Counted from the stretch's first letter, positions 8,775 through 17,706 are shown. The stretch is DNA of 64,000 nt from Microbacterium sp. (GCA_019510305.1 JAEKKN010000017.1:361382-425381); one strand, 5' to 3'. A program made the numbers and translations. The notes: a model not told the origin generated them from the letters alone.

Positions 8775-10067
8775 TCATCCGGTCGCGAGGAGCCACAGCA
8801 GTGCGCCGTTGAGGGTGATCAGGAGGATCGACGCCACGATCCCGGCCGCCGTCGTCCAGATGCGGTTCGCATACGACCCGAGAGTGCGTCGCTGTGCGGT
8901 GAGGACCACGAGCGGGATGAGGGCGAAGGGGATGCCGAAGGACAGCGCGACCTGACTGAGCACGAGCGCGAGCGTGGGGTCGACGCCGAGCCCCAGGATG
9001 ACCAGGGCGGGGATCAGGGTCACGAGGCGTCGGGCCAGCAGAGGGATGCGCACGTGAAGCAGCCCGTGCATGATCTCGGCTCCGGCGTAGGCGCCGACCG
9101 AGGTCGATGCGAGACCGGATGCGAGAAGGCCCACGGCGAAGAACGTCGCGACCACGGGGCCGAGACCTGCGGCGAGTGCGGCGTGCGCGCCCTCCAGCGA
9201 GTCGGTGCCCTCCACGCCGGCGAGGTTCGCGGCGGCGAGCAGCAGGATGCACAGGTTCACGGAGCCGGCGATGATCATCGCGATCGACACGTCCCAGCGG
9301 GTCGCCGTCAGCAGACGCCGGATGCGCGAGGGTTCCGTGCGCACGGCCTCGGCGGCGGCATCCACCTTCTGCCCTCTCGCCCCAGACGAGCCGAACCGGT
9401 CGCGGGCGAGCGAGGAATGGGCGTAGATCGCGTGCGGCATGATCGTCGCGCCCAGGATGGATGCCGCGAGCAGCACCGAGCCGGTTCCTTCGAAGCGCGG
9501 GACGATTCCGCCGACGACTCCCGCGGGATCCGGCGGCGCGACGAAGACCCCCGCGACGAAGCCGAACGTGATGATCGCCATGAGCGAGATGATCACGAAC
9601 TCGAAGTGGCGAGGTCCGCGGCGGCTCTGCACTGCGAGGACGATCATCGACACGGCGCCCGTGATGAAGCCGCCCAGCAGCAGCGGCACGTCGAAAAGGA
9701 GGTTCAGTGCGACCGCGCCGCCGATCACCTCGGCGAGATCGGTGGCCATCGCGACGAGCTCGGCCTGCAGCCAGTACGCCCGTCGCGCCCAACGGTTGCG
9801 CAACCGGGCGCCCAGCACTTCGGGCAGGCTCTGGCCCGTCACGACGCCGAGCTTTGCCGAGAGGTACTGGATGAGCCAGGCCATGATGTTGCCGGCCAGG
9901 ACGACCCAGACCAGCAGATAGCCGTACTGCGCCCCCGCGGTCATGTTGCTCGCCACGTTGCCCGGATCGAGGTAGGCGACCCCGGCGACGAGCGCGGGGC
10001 CGAGCAGCCACAGGCTGCGAGGGGCGATGGCCGGCGGCGCCATGTCGATCACCGAATTTTTAGGCAT
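8775..10067 (-). CDS. mntH: NRAMP-family divalent metal (Mn2+/Fe2+) importer
   Basis: A 430-residue polytopic protein with about 11 membrane helices. The NRAMP metal-site motif DPGN is at residues 34-37 in helix 1, and the helix 6 motif MPHAIYAHSS is complete, so the metal site is intact. It imports Mn2+ (or Fe2+) with protons across the cytoplasmic membrane. A TACGAT hexamer lies six bases before the ATG, implying a leaderless mRNA, and two DtxR-family palindromes flank this promoter, one covering the start codon. An internal ATG at 10043 is a less likely start. Regulation by the nearby MntR-like protein is inferred. Confidence 0.92.
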   Translation of the reverse strand: MPKNSVIDMAPPAIAPRSLWLLGPALVAGVAYLDPGNVASNMTAGAQYGYLLVWVVLAGNIMAWLIQYLSAKLGVVTGQSLPEVLGARLRNRWARRAYWLQAELVAMATDLAEVIGGAVALNLLFDVPLLLGGFITGAVSMIVLAVQSRRGPRHFEFVIISLMAIITFGFVAGVFVAPPDPAGVVGGIVPRFEGTGSVLLAASILGATIMPHAIYAHSSLARDRFGSSGARGQKVDAAAEAVRTEPSRIRRLLTATRWDVSIAMIIAGSVNLCILLLAAANLAGVEGTDSLEGAHAALAAGLGPVVATFFAVGLLASGLASTSVGAYAGAEIMHGLLHVRIPLLARRLVTLIPALVILGLGVDPTLALVLSQVALSFGIPFALIPLVVLTAQRRTLGSYANRIWTTAAGIVASILLITLNGALLWLLATG

Positions 10068-10074
10068 GCCGAAA
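10059..10074 (-). promoter_or_regulatory. DtxR/MntR-like operator 1 over the mntH start codon
   Basis: Imperfect palindrome TTTAGGC-AT-GCCGAAA, six of seven arm positions matching, close to the general DtxR-family pattern TTAGG...CCTAA. The mntH ATG (10065-10067) lies in its centre and its right arm abuts the TACGAT -10 hexamer (10074-10079). Binding here would block transcription start. Confidence 0.65.
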
Positions 10075-10086
10075 TCGTAGCGGATT

Positions 10087-10102
10087 TTTCGGTCTACCTA
10101 AA
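10087..10102 (-). promoter_or_regulatory. DtxR/MntR-like operator 2 at the mntH -35 region
   Basis: Imperfect palindrome TTTCGGT-CT-ACCTAAA, six of seven arm positions matching. Its centre is 28 bp from operator 1. It covers the place where a -35 element would sit, 17 bp from the TACGAT -10 hexamer on the minus strand. Confidence 0.6.
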
Positions 10103-10170
10103 TAACGATCGGTCGACGGTTCTCGATGTCGGCATCCCGCGCGTGCTACACCAGGGAGGGGAGGGGAACC

Positions 10171-10593
10171 ATGTCGCTGACGAGGACGAGCACCGCCTGG
10201 TGGGTGCTCTTGTTGCTGGCCGTGCTGAGTGTCTTCCCTGTGGCCGCGGCCACCATCTCGCAGGGGGCGGATGCCGGAGCCGACGTGATGGACTCCTGCT
10301 GGGCGAGCGACCTGCCCGACGGGGTGGAACCCCACGACAACACGCTGCGCACGGTCGAGATCACGTTCATCCCGGCGGGCCGCCTGTGCGACTGGGAGGC
10401 GGGGGACACGCAGACCGGCTGGCCCACGACCATCGCCGCACTGATGGGGAGCATCATCGCCGTCGTGGTCACCGCCTTCGCGCTGCGTTTCGGCGGAGCG
10501 GCCAGACGGGTCGTCACGCTGCTGCCGCTCGTCGCCATCGCGGTGCTGTGGTTCGTGATGTGGTCGAGCACGCTCTACGTGATCATCGACTGA
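10171..10593 (+). CDS. Small membrane protein with extracytoplasmic loop, unknown
   Basis: 140 residues: a first membrane helix or uncleaved signal (about residues 9-28), an extracytoplasmic domain with two Cys (CWASDLP and RLCDWEAG) that could form a disulfide, then two further helices near residues 88-108 and 113-135. ATG 10171 is chosen over an in-frame ATG at 10126 because a strong purine-rich site (GGGAGGGGAGGGG) ends about five bases before it. I do not recognise a family. Confidence 0.75.
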   Translation: MSLTRTSTAWWVLLLLAVLSVFPVAAATISQGADAGADVMDSCWASDLPDGVEPHDNTLRTVEITFIPAGRLCDWEAGDTQTGWPTTIAALMGSIIAVVVTAFALRFGGAARRVVTLLPLVAIAVLWFVMWSSTLYVIID

Positions 10594-10628
10594 CCGGCAC
10601 CGGTGTCGGCCGCGGATACGCTGGCCTG

Positions 10629-11270
10629 ATGGACGACGCGCAGGCGGGCTCAGCGACCCAGGACTCGGCACAGCCGGGATACGGCGTCGGACCCTGGCCA
10701 GGGGAGTGGCCCGAAGAAGAGCACTACGACCCGGAGCTCCTCGCCCACGGCGACACCCGCAACGTGATCGATCGCTACCGGTACTGGCGCATGGAGGCGA
10801 TCGTCGCCGATCTCGATCTGCAGCGGCATCCGTTCCACGTCGCGATCGAGAACTGGCAGCATGACATGAACATCGGTTCGATCGTGCGCAGCGCCAACGC
10901 GTTCCTCGCCGACACCGTGCACATCATCGGGCGGCGGCGCTGGAACAAGCGCGGGGCCATGGTCACCGATCGCTACCAGCACGTCGTGCATCACGAGACC
11001 GTCGAGGAGTTCGCCGCGTGGGCGGCGGATGCCGGCATCCCGGTCATCGCGGTCGACAACGTCGACGGGGCGGTGCCGGTCGACCGCGCCGAACTCCCGG
11101 AGAGCTGTGTTCTGCTGTTCGGCCAGGAGGGGCCGGGGCTCTCCGCCGAGGCGCTCGCCGCGGCATCCGCCCATGTCGAGATCACGCAGTACGGCTCGAC
11201 CCGATCGATCAACGCGAGCGCGGCCGCCGCCGTGATCATGTACGAGTGGTGCCGGAGGTACGCCGGCTGA
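10629..11270 (+). CDS. TrmH/SpoU-family RNA 2'-O-methyltransferase
   Basis: 213 residues with the three SPOUT motifs: NIGSIVRSANAF (motif 1, about residues 80-91), LLFGQEGPGLS (motif 2) and STRSINASAAAAV (motif 3), which form the knotted SAM site. It methylates a ribose in tRNA or rRNA; which base is not readable here. The N-terminal 40 residues are acidic and not part of the core. TACGCT (10617-10622) lies six bases before the ATG, indicating a leaderless transcript. Confidence 0.9.
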   Translation: MDDAQAGSATQDSAQPGYGVGPWPGEWPEEEHYDPELLAHGDTRNVIDRYRYWRMEAIVADLDLQRHPFHVAIENWQHDMNIGSIVRSANAFLADTVHIIGRRRWNKRGAMVTDRYQHVVHHETVEEFAAWAADAGIPVIAVDNVDGAVPVDRAELPESCVLLFGQEGPGLSAEALAAASAHVEITQYGSTRSINASAAAAVIMYEWCRRYAG

Positions 11271-11331
11271 GTCAGCCGCGGGCGATGCCGAAGGCGTGCC
11301 TCCTGAGTGCGTTCACTCGAACACGTTCCGG

Positions 11332-12192
11332 TCAGCCCAGCCTGGCCTCGACGTTGAGGTCTCGACCCACCGTGACGCGCAGACCGTGCAGGTGGACCGC
11401 CGAGCCGGAGGGCGAGTCGTTGAGATCGAGAGTGCGGCCGACTTGCGCACGTACCGCTTTGCGAGCGGCGCGCAGCGCGAGCGCCACGATCGGGTTGCGG
11501 CTGCCGACCTCGAGTTCGTGCACCGTGACGACCGCGTCCGGGCTGATTCGCAGTCGTACTTTCGCCCGCGCCGAAGCGCTGAGCAGCCTCCATCGCGCGC
11601 GGACCCGGGCGGAGAGACGGATGCCGTCGGCTCCGTCCTGATCGAGGTCGACCCGGACGGAACGGATGACGAGACCCTCTGCGGCGAGAGCGGCGCGAGT
11701 CACACGCTCGAGCAGGGGGCCCACATCGGAACTGCGGATCGACGCGGAGAGCGTACCGCGCATCCCTCCGCCGTCGTCACGGAGTTCGGCGCCGAGCGCT
11801 GTCTCCGGCCGGGCCGAGTCGGTCGGCTCCGCATACTCGAGCCATTCGATCGGCGCATCGAGGAGTTCGACGTCGATCGTGAGCGGGATCTCGTCGATCT
11901 GCACCGGCGCGGCGATCAGCCGCACCCTGCGTGCGATCCCCGACCGCCGCGACCGGATCTCGGAAGTCGGGGACGATTCCGCCACGCCGCCTGTCGTGGC
12001 CGTCGCCGAGGGCTGTGGCCTCAGTCGAAGAGCCGCGCCGCTCGCATCGATCGTCAGATGCTCGAGGTCGTCGCCGCGGAGGTCGGCCGCGACCCGGACG
12101 TCGTCGAGGCCGTCGAAAACGTCGGCCGAAGCGGCGAGCTCATCGCGAATCCGGCGGATGACGGCATCCGCGTCTTCCGGCCAGGCGCTCAT
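11332..12192 (-). CDS. Conserved hypothetical protein, 286 aa
   Basis: No signal peptide or membrane helix. The sequence alternates hydrophobic and charged residues as in beta-rich, lipid-binding-like domains, with a repeated theme of ADLRGDDLEHLTI in the first half and IDEIPLTIDVELL in the middle. A DUF2993-type relationship crossed my mind, but I cannot support it by eye. Its ATG overlaps the stop of the upstream MATE gene (ATGA), so the two are co-translated. Start chosen at that overlap. Confidence 0.65.
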   Translation of the reverse strand: MSAWPEDADAVIRRIRDELAASADVFDGLDDVRVAADLRGDDLEHLTIDASGAALRLRPQPSATATTGGVAESSPTSEIRSRRSGIARRVRLIAAPVQIDEIPLTIDVELLDAPIEWLEYAEPTDSARPETALGAELRDDGGGMRGTLSASIRSSDVGPLLERVTRAALAAEGLVIRSVRVDLDQDGADGIRLSARVRARWRLLSASARAKVRLRISPDAVVTVHELEVGSRNPIVALALRAARKAVRAQVGRTLDLNDSPSGSAVHLHGLRVTVGRDLNVEARLG

Positions 12193-13499
12193 GCGTCCAC
12201 CGCGATCCACCGACCCGAGCGCACCCGCCAGCCCAGCGTGCCGAGGCGCGCCAGAAGGTAGATGCCGAAGAAGGCGACAGCGAGCCAGATGAGGCCTGCG
12301 GCCCCGTCGACGCCGGTGGCCGCGATGATCCACAGCGCGGGCAGGAACGGCACCAGGTTGAGACCGCCGGCGACCGCCAGATACTTCGCGTCGTTCGCCC
12401 CCATCAGCACGCCGTCGAGAACGAAGACGACCCCGGCGATGGGCTGGGCGACCGCGAGCACGATCAGTGCGGGCTGCACGAGAGCGGCTACTGCGGCGTC
12501 TCCGGTGAAGACGATGCCGAGGACTCCCGACAGCGCCCCGATCAGAGCGCCGACGATCACGCCGAACCAGGCGCCCCACGCTACAGTTCGCGCCAGCACG
12601 CGATGCACCTGAATCTCATCCCCTGCGCCGAGCTCCTTGCCGATCAGCGCCTGGGCGGCGATCGCGAGAGCATCGAGGGCGAAGGCCGCGGCCGAGAAGA
12701 TCGTGAAGACGATCTGCCATCCGGCGAGCTCGGTGGTGCCGATCCCGGTCGCGATGCCGACGGTCGCGAGCAGCGCCACGCGCAGGCTCACGGTGCGCAG
12801 GAACAACCAGCCGCCCGACCGCGCCGTGCTGCGGATGCCGCCGCCGTGCGCGCGCAGGGAGGCGCTGTGCTTCGTGGCGAGCCGCTGCACGACCAGTACA
12901 TACGCGGCAACCATGCCCCACTGGGCGGTGACAGTGCCGGCGGCCGAGCCTGCGATGCCCCAGCCGAGTCCGTAGATGAAGACGTAGTTGAGCAGAGCGT
13001 TGGCGCCGAAGCCGAGACCGGCGATCCACAGCGGCGTCATGGTGTCCTGCATGCCGCGCAGCAGCCCGGTCGCAGCGAACACGATGAGCATGGCCGGCAG
13101 GCCCCACATCGAGATCACGAGGTAGGCGTTGGCCTCGGCGGCGACGGCGTCGCTCGCGCCGAACAGCGACACGAGCCACGGAGACGCCACGGCTCCGATC
13201 ACGGCCAGCACGGCGCCGAGCCCGAGCGCGAGCCACATTCCGTTGATGCCGACGCTCACGGCTTCGCCCGGTCGGCCGGCGCCGAACCGTCGCGCGACTG
13301 CGGGCGTCGTCGAGTAGGCGAGGAACACCATGAGTCCGACGACCGTCTGCAGCACGGCGCTCGCGATGCCGAGACCGGCGAGCGGTGCGGTGCCGAGGTG
13401 CCCGACCAGCGCGGCATCGACGATGAGGAACGCGGGCTCGGCGATCAGCGCGCCCAGTGCGGGCACGGCGAGGCGCAGGATCTCGCGGTTCAGGCTCAC
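12189..13499 (-). CDS. MATE-family multidrug/cation efflux transporter (DinF-like)
   Basis: A 436-residue protein with about 12 hydrophobic helices in two similar halves, typical of MATE exporters. The N-terminal LAVPALGALIAEPAFLIVD segment and the first-half VGHLGTAPLAGLG match the DinF branch. It exports drugs or metabolites using a Na+ or H+ gradient. The GTG start has TAGGCT exactly six bases upstream (complement of 13506-13511), supporting this start. It is translationally coupled to the hypothetical gene downstream. Confidence 0.9.
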   Translation of the reverse strand: MSLNREILRLAVPALGALIAEPAFLIVDAALVGHLGTAPLAGLGIASAVLQTVVGLMVFLAYSTTPAVARRFGAGRPGEAVSVGINGMWLALGLGAVLAVIGAVASPWLVSLFGASDAVAAEANAYLVISMWGLPAMLIVFAATGLLRGMQDTMTPLWIAGLGFGANALLNYVFIYGLGWGIAGSAAGTVTAQWGMVAAYVLVVQRLATKHSASLRAHGGGIRSTARSGGWLFLRTVSLRVALLATVGIATGIGTTELAGWQIVFTIFSAAAFALDALAIAAQALIGKELGAGDEIQVHRVLARTVAWGAWFGVIVGALIGALSGVLGIVFTGDAAVAALVQPALIVLAVAQPIAGVVFVLDGVLMGANDAKYLAVAGGLNLVPFLPALWIIAATGVDGAAGLIWLAVAFFGIYLLARLGTLGWRVRSGRWIAVDA

Positions 13500-13561
13500 C
13501 CTCCGAGCCTAGGGGGATGCGGCGACATGGGCGGCTCCCCTAGGGGCCCGATCGGCGCGCG

Positions 13562-13721
13562 CTGGGGTGGCCCCTCGCGTCGGTATCCGCGGCGGATTGC
13601 GGCAGTCGGCGCCACACGAAGCGGCGAAGTCCAGCTGGTCGCGCTTCGCGAACCCGCGGCGCACATCCTGGGGTGGCGCCTCGCGCCGGTATCCGCGGCG
13701 GATTGCGGCGGCGGGTGCCAC
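13562..13721. repeat. Pair of 54-bp direct repeats, 106 bp apart
   Basis: Two copies (13562-13615 and 13668-13721) share the layout CTGGGGTGGC-CCTCGCG-CGGTATCCGCGGCGGATTGCGGC-GCCAC with only a few mismatches. The spacer holds a short inverted repeat (GCGAAG...CTTCGC). The pair fills most of the 280-bp gap between the divergent MATE and DUF1992 genes. No ORF here looks real. Confidence 0.8.
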
Positions 13722-13781
13722 GCGAGCGCCGCGCACGGCCCGAGTGCGCCCGGCGTACCCTGGAATCAGTCGGAGGTGCAC

Positions 13782-14336
13782 ATGACCGATCCACGAGAGG
13801 CCGCGGCCAGGTATCGCGCGCGGCAGCAGAGCGGCAGCGAGACGGATGCGGATGCCGAGACCGGCACGGCGCCGGGCGCAGGCGCGGCCGTGGACCGGGC
13901 CGCTTACATCGAAAGCGCGATCCAGGTGGCGATCCGCCGGGGCGATTTCGACGATCTGCCCGGTGCGGGCAAGCCGATCGAGGGGCTGGGCGACCACCAC
14001 GATCCGGACTGGTGGATCCGCCGCAAGATCGAGAACGAGAACCTGACGGGGCTGGGGCCGCCCGCGATCCTGCTGCGCACCGAGGACCGCGAGCTCGACG
14101 ACCAGCTCGACCTGCTCGGCCGCGAGTCCGACGTGCGCCACGTGCTCGAGGACTTCAATCGCCGCGTGGTCGAGGCCCGGCGGCAGCTGATGGGCGGCCC
14201 GCCCGTGGTGACGCAGCCGCGCGACATCGATGCGGAAGTCGCCGCGTGGGCGGAACGCCGCGCTGCGCGTGTGGCCCGGGTGCTGCCCGAGCCGCCGACG
14301 CGCAGACGCTTCGGCATCCGTCGTCGCCGTCCCTGA
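13782..14336 (+). CDS. DUF1992 domain protein (DnaJ-C28-like conserved domain)
   Basis: A 184-residue protein. The diagnostic DUF1992 signature is present as AIQVAIRRGDFDDLPGAGKP near residues 47-66, followed by WIRRKIENENL. A disordered, acidic N-terminal linker precedes it and an Arg-rich tail (RRRFGIRRRRP) ends it. The biochemical role is unknown; members also occur as part of eukaryotic DNAJC28. The ATG has a CGGAGG ribosome site at 13771-13776. It sits next to the direct repeats, facing away from the MATE gene. Confidence 0.85.
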   Translation: MTDPREAAARYRARQQSGSETDADAETGTAPGAGAAVDRAAYIESAIQVAIRRGDFDDLPGAGKPIEGLGDHHDPDWWIRRKIENENLTGLGPPAILLRTEDRELDDQLDLLGRESDVRHVLEDFNRRVVEARRQLMGGPPVVTQPRDIDAEVAAWAERRAARVARVLPEPPTRRRFGIRRRRP

Positions 14337-14362
14337 CCTCCGCAGAGCCCTGGACCGGCGGT

Positions 14363-15499
14363 TCAGGCAGCCAGCGGAAAGCGGATGTCGAATCGCGATC
14401 CGCCGTCGGAGCTGTGTGCGCTGATCACGCCATTGTGCGCCTCGACGATGCCGCGCGCGATCGCGAGGCCGAGGCCCGCGCCGCTCGTGCCGTGGATGCC
14501 CGAACGCGGCGTCCGGGCATCGGTGCCCCGCCAGCCCGGCTCGAAGATGCGACTCAGATCGTCATCGGCGATTCCGGCACCGGAGTCCTGTACGGAGAGG
14601 AGCATCGACTCGTCCTCGCGATCCGTGCGGATCCGGATCGTCCCGCCCGGCGGTGTGTGCTCGATCGCGTTCGCGAGCAGGTTGACCATGACGCGCGCGA
14701 GTTCTCGGGCGTCTCCGACCACGGTGTGGTCGGGACTGGTGAGTTCGACGAGTGCGATCTCCTTGGCCTGCGCGATGGGGGCGAGCTCGGCGACGGCGTC
14801 GCTGACCAGATCGTGCAAGGACATCGGCTCGGACTGCAGCACGAGCGTGCCGGACGTGATCTTCGACAGCTGGAAGAGGCTGTCGACCAGGTCGGTCATG
14901 TGGTCGACCTGCCGTCGCATCTGCCGATGGAAACGGGCGGGGTCCTCCGCGAGACCGTCGTCGAGGGCTTCGGTCATCGCGCGCAGTCCGGCGAGCGGGC
15001 TTAGCAGATCGTGGGAGATCCATGCGATCAGCTCTCGCCGCGACCGATCGAGCAGCTGCACCTCTTCACGAGCGGCGGCGAGGCGCTCGCTCGTGGAGAC
15101 GAGTTCATCCGCCACGCGTGCAAGGTCCGCGTTCACACCGCGCAGCCCGGAGCCGTCGATGCGCTCGCCGTCGCCGACCGAGTGCGTCAGCGTCTGCAGA
15201 GAGCGGATGCCGCGCACGAGCTGCGTCGCGAGAAGAATCGCGACTCCGAGCGCGACGATGGCGGAGATGCCGGTCACGACCACGACGACCAGGAGATCAT
15301 GGGGAGAGATGTACATCGCCTCGGCGACCGCGAGCACGCCGGCGGCGAGAGACACGACGACGGCGAGGATCACGACGCACAGCTGCAGCATGAGCGAGCG
15401 CCGACGCAGCAGCCACAGCGAGATCAGGCCGACGAGGCCCACGAGCAGGGCGCAGGCGAGCGAGATCCCGGCGATCGCGGCGATGTCTGCGAACGGCAT
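14363..15499 (-). CDS. Sensor histidine kinase
   Basis: 378 residues. Two pairs of membrane helices are crowded into the first 95 residues with almost no extracytoplasmic domain, then a HAMP-like linker, a dimerisation domain with the phospho-acceptor His in AWISHDLLSPL, and a HATPase domain showing N-box NLLANAIEHTPPGG, DSGAGIADDD and GTSGAGLGLAIARG. The lack of a sensor domain suggests it reads membrane-level or partner-protein signals. Its ATG overlaps the response regulator's stop, so they form one two-component operon. Confidence 0.92.
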   Translation of the reverse strand: MPFADIAAIAGISLACALLVGLVGLISLWLLRRRSLMLQLCVVILAVVVSLAAGVLAVAEAMYISPHDLLVVVVVTGISAIVALGVAILLATQLVRGIRSLQTLTHSVGDGERIDGSGLRGVNADLARVADELVSTSERLAAAREEVQLLDRSRRELIAWISHDLLSPLAGLRAMTEALDDGLAEDPARFHRQMRRQVDHMTDLVDSLFQLSKITSGTLVLQSEPMSLHDLVSDAVAELAPIAQAKEIALVELTSPDHTVVGDARELARVMVNLLANAIEHTPPGGTIRIRTDREDESMLLSVQDSGAGIADDDLSRIFEPGWRGTDARTPRSGIHGTSGAGLGLAIARGIVEAHNGVISAHSSDGGSRFDIRFPLAA

Positions 15500-16218
15500 C
15501 ACGATTCCCCCAGCTCCAGTCGATATCCCACGCCCCACACGGTGACGAGCACGGTCGGATTGCCCGGATCGTCTTCGATCTTCTCGCGCAGGCGCCTGGT
15601 CGTCACGGTGACCGTGGACAGGTCGCCGATCTCCCACCCCCACACGCTGCGCAGCAGGGTCGGCCGATCGAAGGTCTGCCGAGGGTGCTTGAGCAGGAAG
15701 GCGAAGAGGTCGAACTCGCGCACCGACAGCTCCAGCGGTTCTCCCGCCCTGGTCACGATCCGGGCCGAGGGGTCGAGGTGGAACGGGCCGAGATCGAACG
15801 GCGCCTCGCGTGCGAACTCGGGCAGGCTGCGCCGCAGCACCGAGTCGACGCGCAGCACCAGCTCCCTCGGCGAGAACGGCTTGACGACGTAGTCGTCGGC
15901 ACCGGCCTCGAGGCCGTCGATGCGGTCGTCCTCCGAGCCGAGCGCGGTGAGCATGATGATCGGCACCGCGGATGAGGCGCGGATGCGACGGCACACCTCT
16001 GCGCCGTCGATGCCCGGCAGCATCCTGTCGAGCACGACGAGATCAGGCGCGCTCCCGGCGACAGCGGCGAGACCCGAGAAGCTGTCGGTCGCACTGTCGA
16101 CGAGGTATCCGGCGTCGCGCAGATAGGTGTGCACGACTTCTCGGACGGTGTCGTCGTCCTCGATCACGAGCACGCGGCGGTCCGTGAACTCGGCGGCGTC
16201 CCCTGGCGGCTGCGGCAT
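15499..16218 (-). CDS. OmpR/PhoB-family response regulator
   Basis: 239 residues: receiver domain with acidic pocket EDDD (about 20-23), phospho-acceptor D64 in VVLDRMLPG, the conserved Lys in VVKPFSP, then a winged-helix DNA-binding domain ending VWGVGYRLE. ATG 16218 has TACGAT six bases upstream (complement of 16225-16230), so longer upstream frames are rejected. The gene is divergent from the glycosyltransferase operon at 16340, whose 120-bp shared promoter region is its obvious candidate target; that is inference. Confidence 0.92.
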   Translation of the reverse strand: MPQPPGDAAEFTDRRVLVIEDDDTVREVVHTYLRDAGYLVDSATDSFSGLAAVAGSAPDLVVLDRMLPGIDGAEVCRRIRASSAVPIIMLTALGSEDDRIDGLEAGADDYVVKPFSPRELVLRVDSVLRRSLPEFAREAPFDLGPFHLDPSARIVTRAGEPLELSVREFDLFAFLLKHPRQTFDRPTLLRSVWGWEIGDLSTVTVTTRRLREKIEDDPGNPTVLVTVWGVGYRLELGES

Positions 16219-16339
16219 GGTCTCATCGTAGATTCCGCCGGACGCCGGCGGCCTCCGGATCCCGTGCGCCGCGGCATCCTTCCTCAGTTCGTAAGGAGTT
16301 CCGCGCGACCGCGCGGCCGGCGCTTCGTAGCGTCTGGGT

Positions 16340-17002
16340 ATGAGGAAGCGCTGTGACATCGTCCTGCCGTGTCTGAACGAGGCGGCCGCGCTGCCCGGCG
16401 TGCTGGCCGCCCTTCCGGAGTGGGCAGGAGCGATCGTGGTCGACAACGGATCGAATGACGGTTCGGCCGCGATCGCGCGCCGAGCCGGGGCTCTGGTCGT
16501 CGACGCCCCTCGCCGCGGATACGGAGCGGCGGTGCACGCCGGCCTGTGCGCGGCGACCGCGCCGATCGTGGCCTTCAGCGATGCCGACGGATCGTTCGAC
16601 CTCGGTCAGCTCGATCGCGTCGTCAGCCCTGTGGAACGGGGCGAGAGCGACCTGGTCTTCGGGCGGCGCCGCATCGTCACGGCCTCGGCCTGGCCGGTGC
16701 ACGCACGCTTCGCGAACATGGTGCTGCTGACGATGGTGCGACAGCGCACCGGTCTTGCCGTGCACGACCTCGGCCCGTTCCGCGCGGGGCGACGGGAGCA
16801 GCTGCTCGCCCTCGGCCTCGAGGACCGCCGCAGCGGCTATCCTCTCGAACTGCTGCTGCGGGCATGGAGGGCGGGTGCTCGGATCACGGAGGTCGACGTC
16901 GACTATCTGCCACGCACGGGCCGGTCGAAGGTCACCGGCACGCTCCGCGGCACGGTCACGGCGGTCGTGGACATGCACAGGACGCTGCGGAGGCTCGCAT
17001 GA
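16340..17002 (+). CDS. Glycosyltransferase family 2
   Basis: A 220-residue GT-A fold protein. The N-terminus has the nucleotide-sugar binding pattern DIVLPCLNEAAAL and IVVDNGSNDGS, and the metal-binding DxD-type motif is FSDADGSFD near residues 78-86. The arrangement is that of dolichol-phosphate-mannose-synthase-like enzymes, and no membrane anchor is present. TAGCGT (16328-16333) lies six bases before the ATG. It heads an operon with a DUF2064 protein and a methyltransferase, each overlapping by four bases. The donor and acceptor are unknown. Confidence 0.88.
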   Translation: MRKRCDIVLPCLNEAAALPGVLAALPEWAGAIVVDNGSNDGSAAIARRAGALVVDAPRRGYGAAVHAGLCAATAPIVAFSDADGSFDLGQLDRVVSPVERGESDLVFGRRRIVTASAWPVHARFANMVLLTMVRQRTGLAVHDLGPFRAGRREQLLALGLEDRRSGYPLELLLRAWRAGARITEVDVDYLPRTGRSKVTGTLRGTVTAVVDMHRTLRRLA

Positions 17003-17706
17003 GTGCGCGGACGACGATCGTCGTGATGGCGAAGGAGTGTCTTCCCGGGCGGGTGAAGACCCGGCTGCATCCGCCGCTCACGCTGGAAGCGGCCGCGGCG
17101 GTCGCCGCTGCGAGTCTCGCGGATACGCTCGAGGCTGCGACCGCGACCGGTCTTCCGGTCGTGGTGTGCGCTCAGGGCGACGTACCCGTCCCCGCCGGCG
17201 TGAGATCGATCCCGCAGGAGACGGGCGGACTGGACGATCGCATCGCCGCTGCGTTCGACCGAGTCGAGGGGAGGGTTCTTCTCATCGGCATGGACACCCC
17301 GCAGATCGACCCGATTCGGCTGTGGCGCATGGCGGACGACTGGCCCGACGACGTGGACGCATGGTTCGGCGCGGCTGCCGACGGCGGATTCTGGCTGCTG
17401 GGTCTCGACGCGCTGCCTACCGGGAGGCTCGGCGGATGCTCTCGCGGAGACCTCGTCCGTGGCGTGCCGATGTCGACTGCGGCGACCGGGCGATTGCAGC
17501 GCGAGCGGCTGGCAGGCGCGTGGCTCAGAGTGTCTGACGCTCCGGTGCTCACCGATATCGACGACATCGCCTCGTTGTACGAGGTCGCGCCCACGTTGCC
17601 GCCGCGCGGACGGCTCAGCCGGTTGCTCGCCACGATCCCCGAGCTGGGCATCGACCGAGGAGTCGACGCCTCGACGTCAGGTCACGGGATCAGGGGCGTG
17701 TCGTGA
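16999..17706 (+). CDS. DUF2064 / TIGR04282-type glycosyltransferase
   Basis: 235 residues. Family marks are the N-terminal VVMAKECLPGRVKTRL (nucleotide-binding K-x-GRVKTRL), LIGMDTPQI and AADGGFWLLGL. Members of this family are named arsenosugar-biosynthesis glycosyltransferases after their genomic association with radical-SAM/arsenosugar loci and often sit, as here, directly after a family 2 glycosyltransferase. No radical-SAM gene is in the window, so the arsenosugar assignment is not supported on its own. ATGA overlap with the preceding gene. Confidence 0.85.
   Translation: MSARTTIVVMAKECLPGRVKTRLHPPLTLEAAAAVAAASLADTLEAATATGLPVVVCAQGDVPVPAGVRSIPQETGGLDDRIAAAFDRVEGRVLLIGMDTPQIDPIRLWRMADDWPDDVDAWFGAAADGGFWLLGLDALPTGRLGGCSRGDLVRGVPMSTAATGRLQRERLAGAWLRVSDAPVLTDIDDIASLYEVAPTLPPRGRLSRLLATIPELGIDRGVDASTSGHGIRGVS

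Noticed and set aside
14363-15994. A 543-residue reading of the histidine kinase.
   Set aside because: The extra 165 residues are the complement frame of the response regulator; ATG 15499 overlaps its stop.
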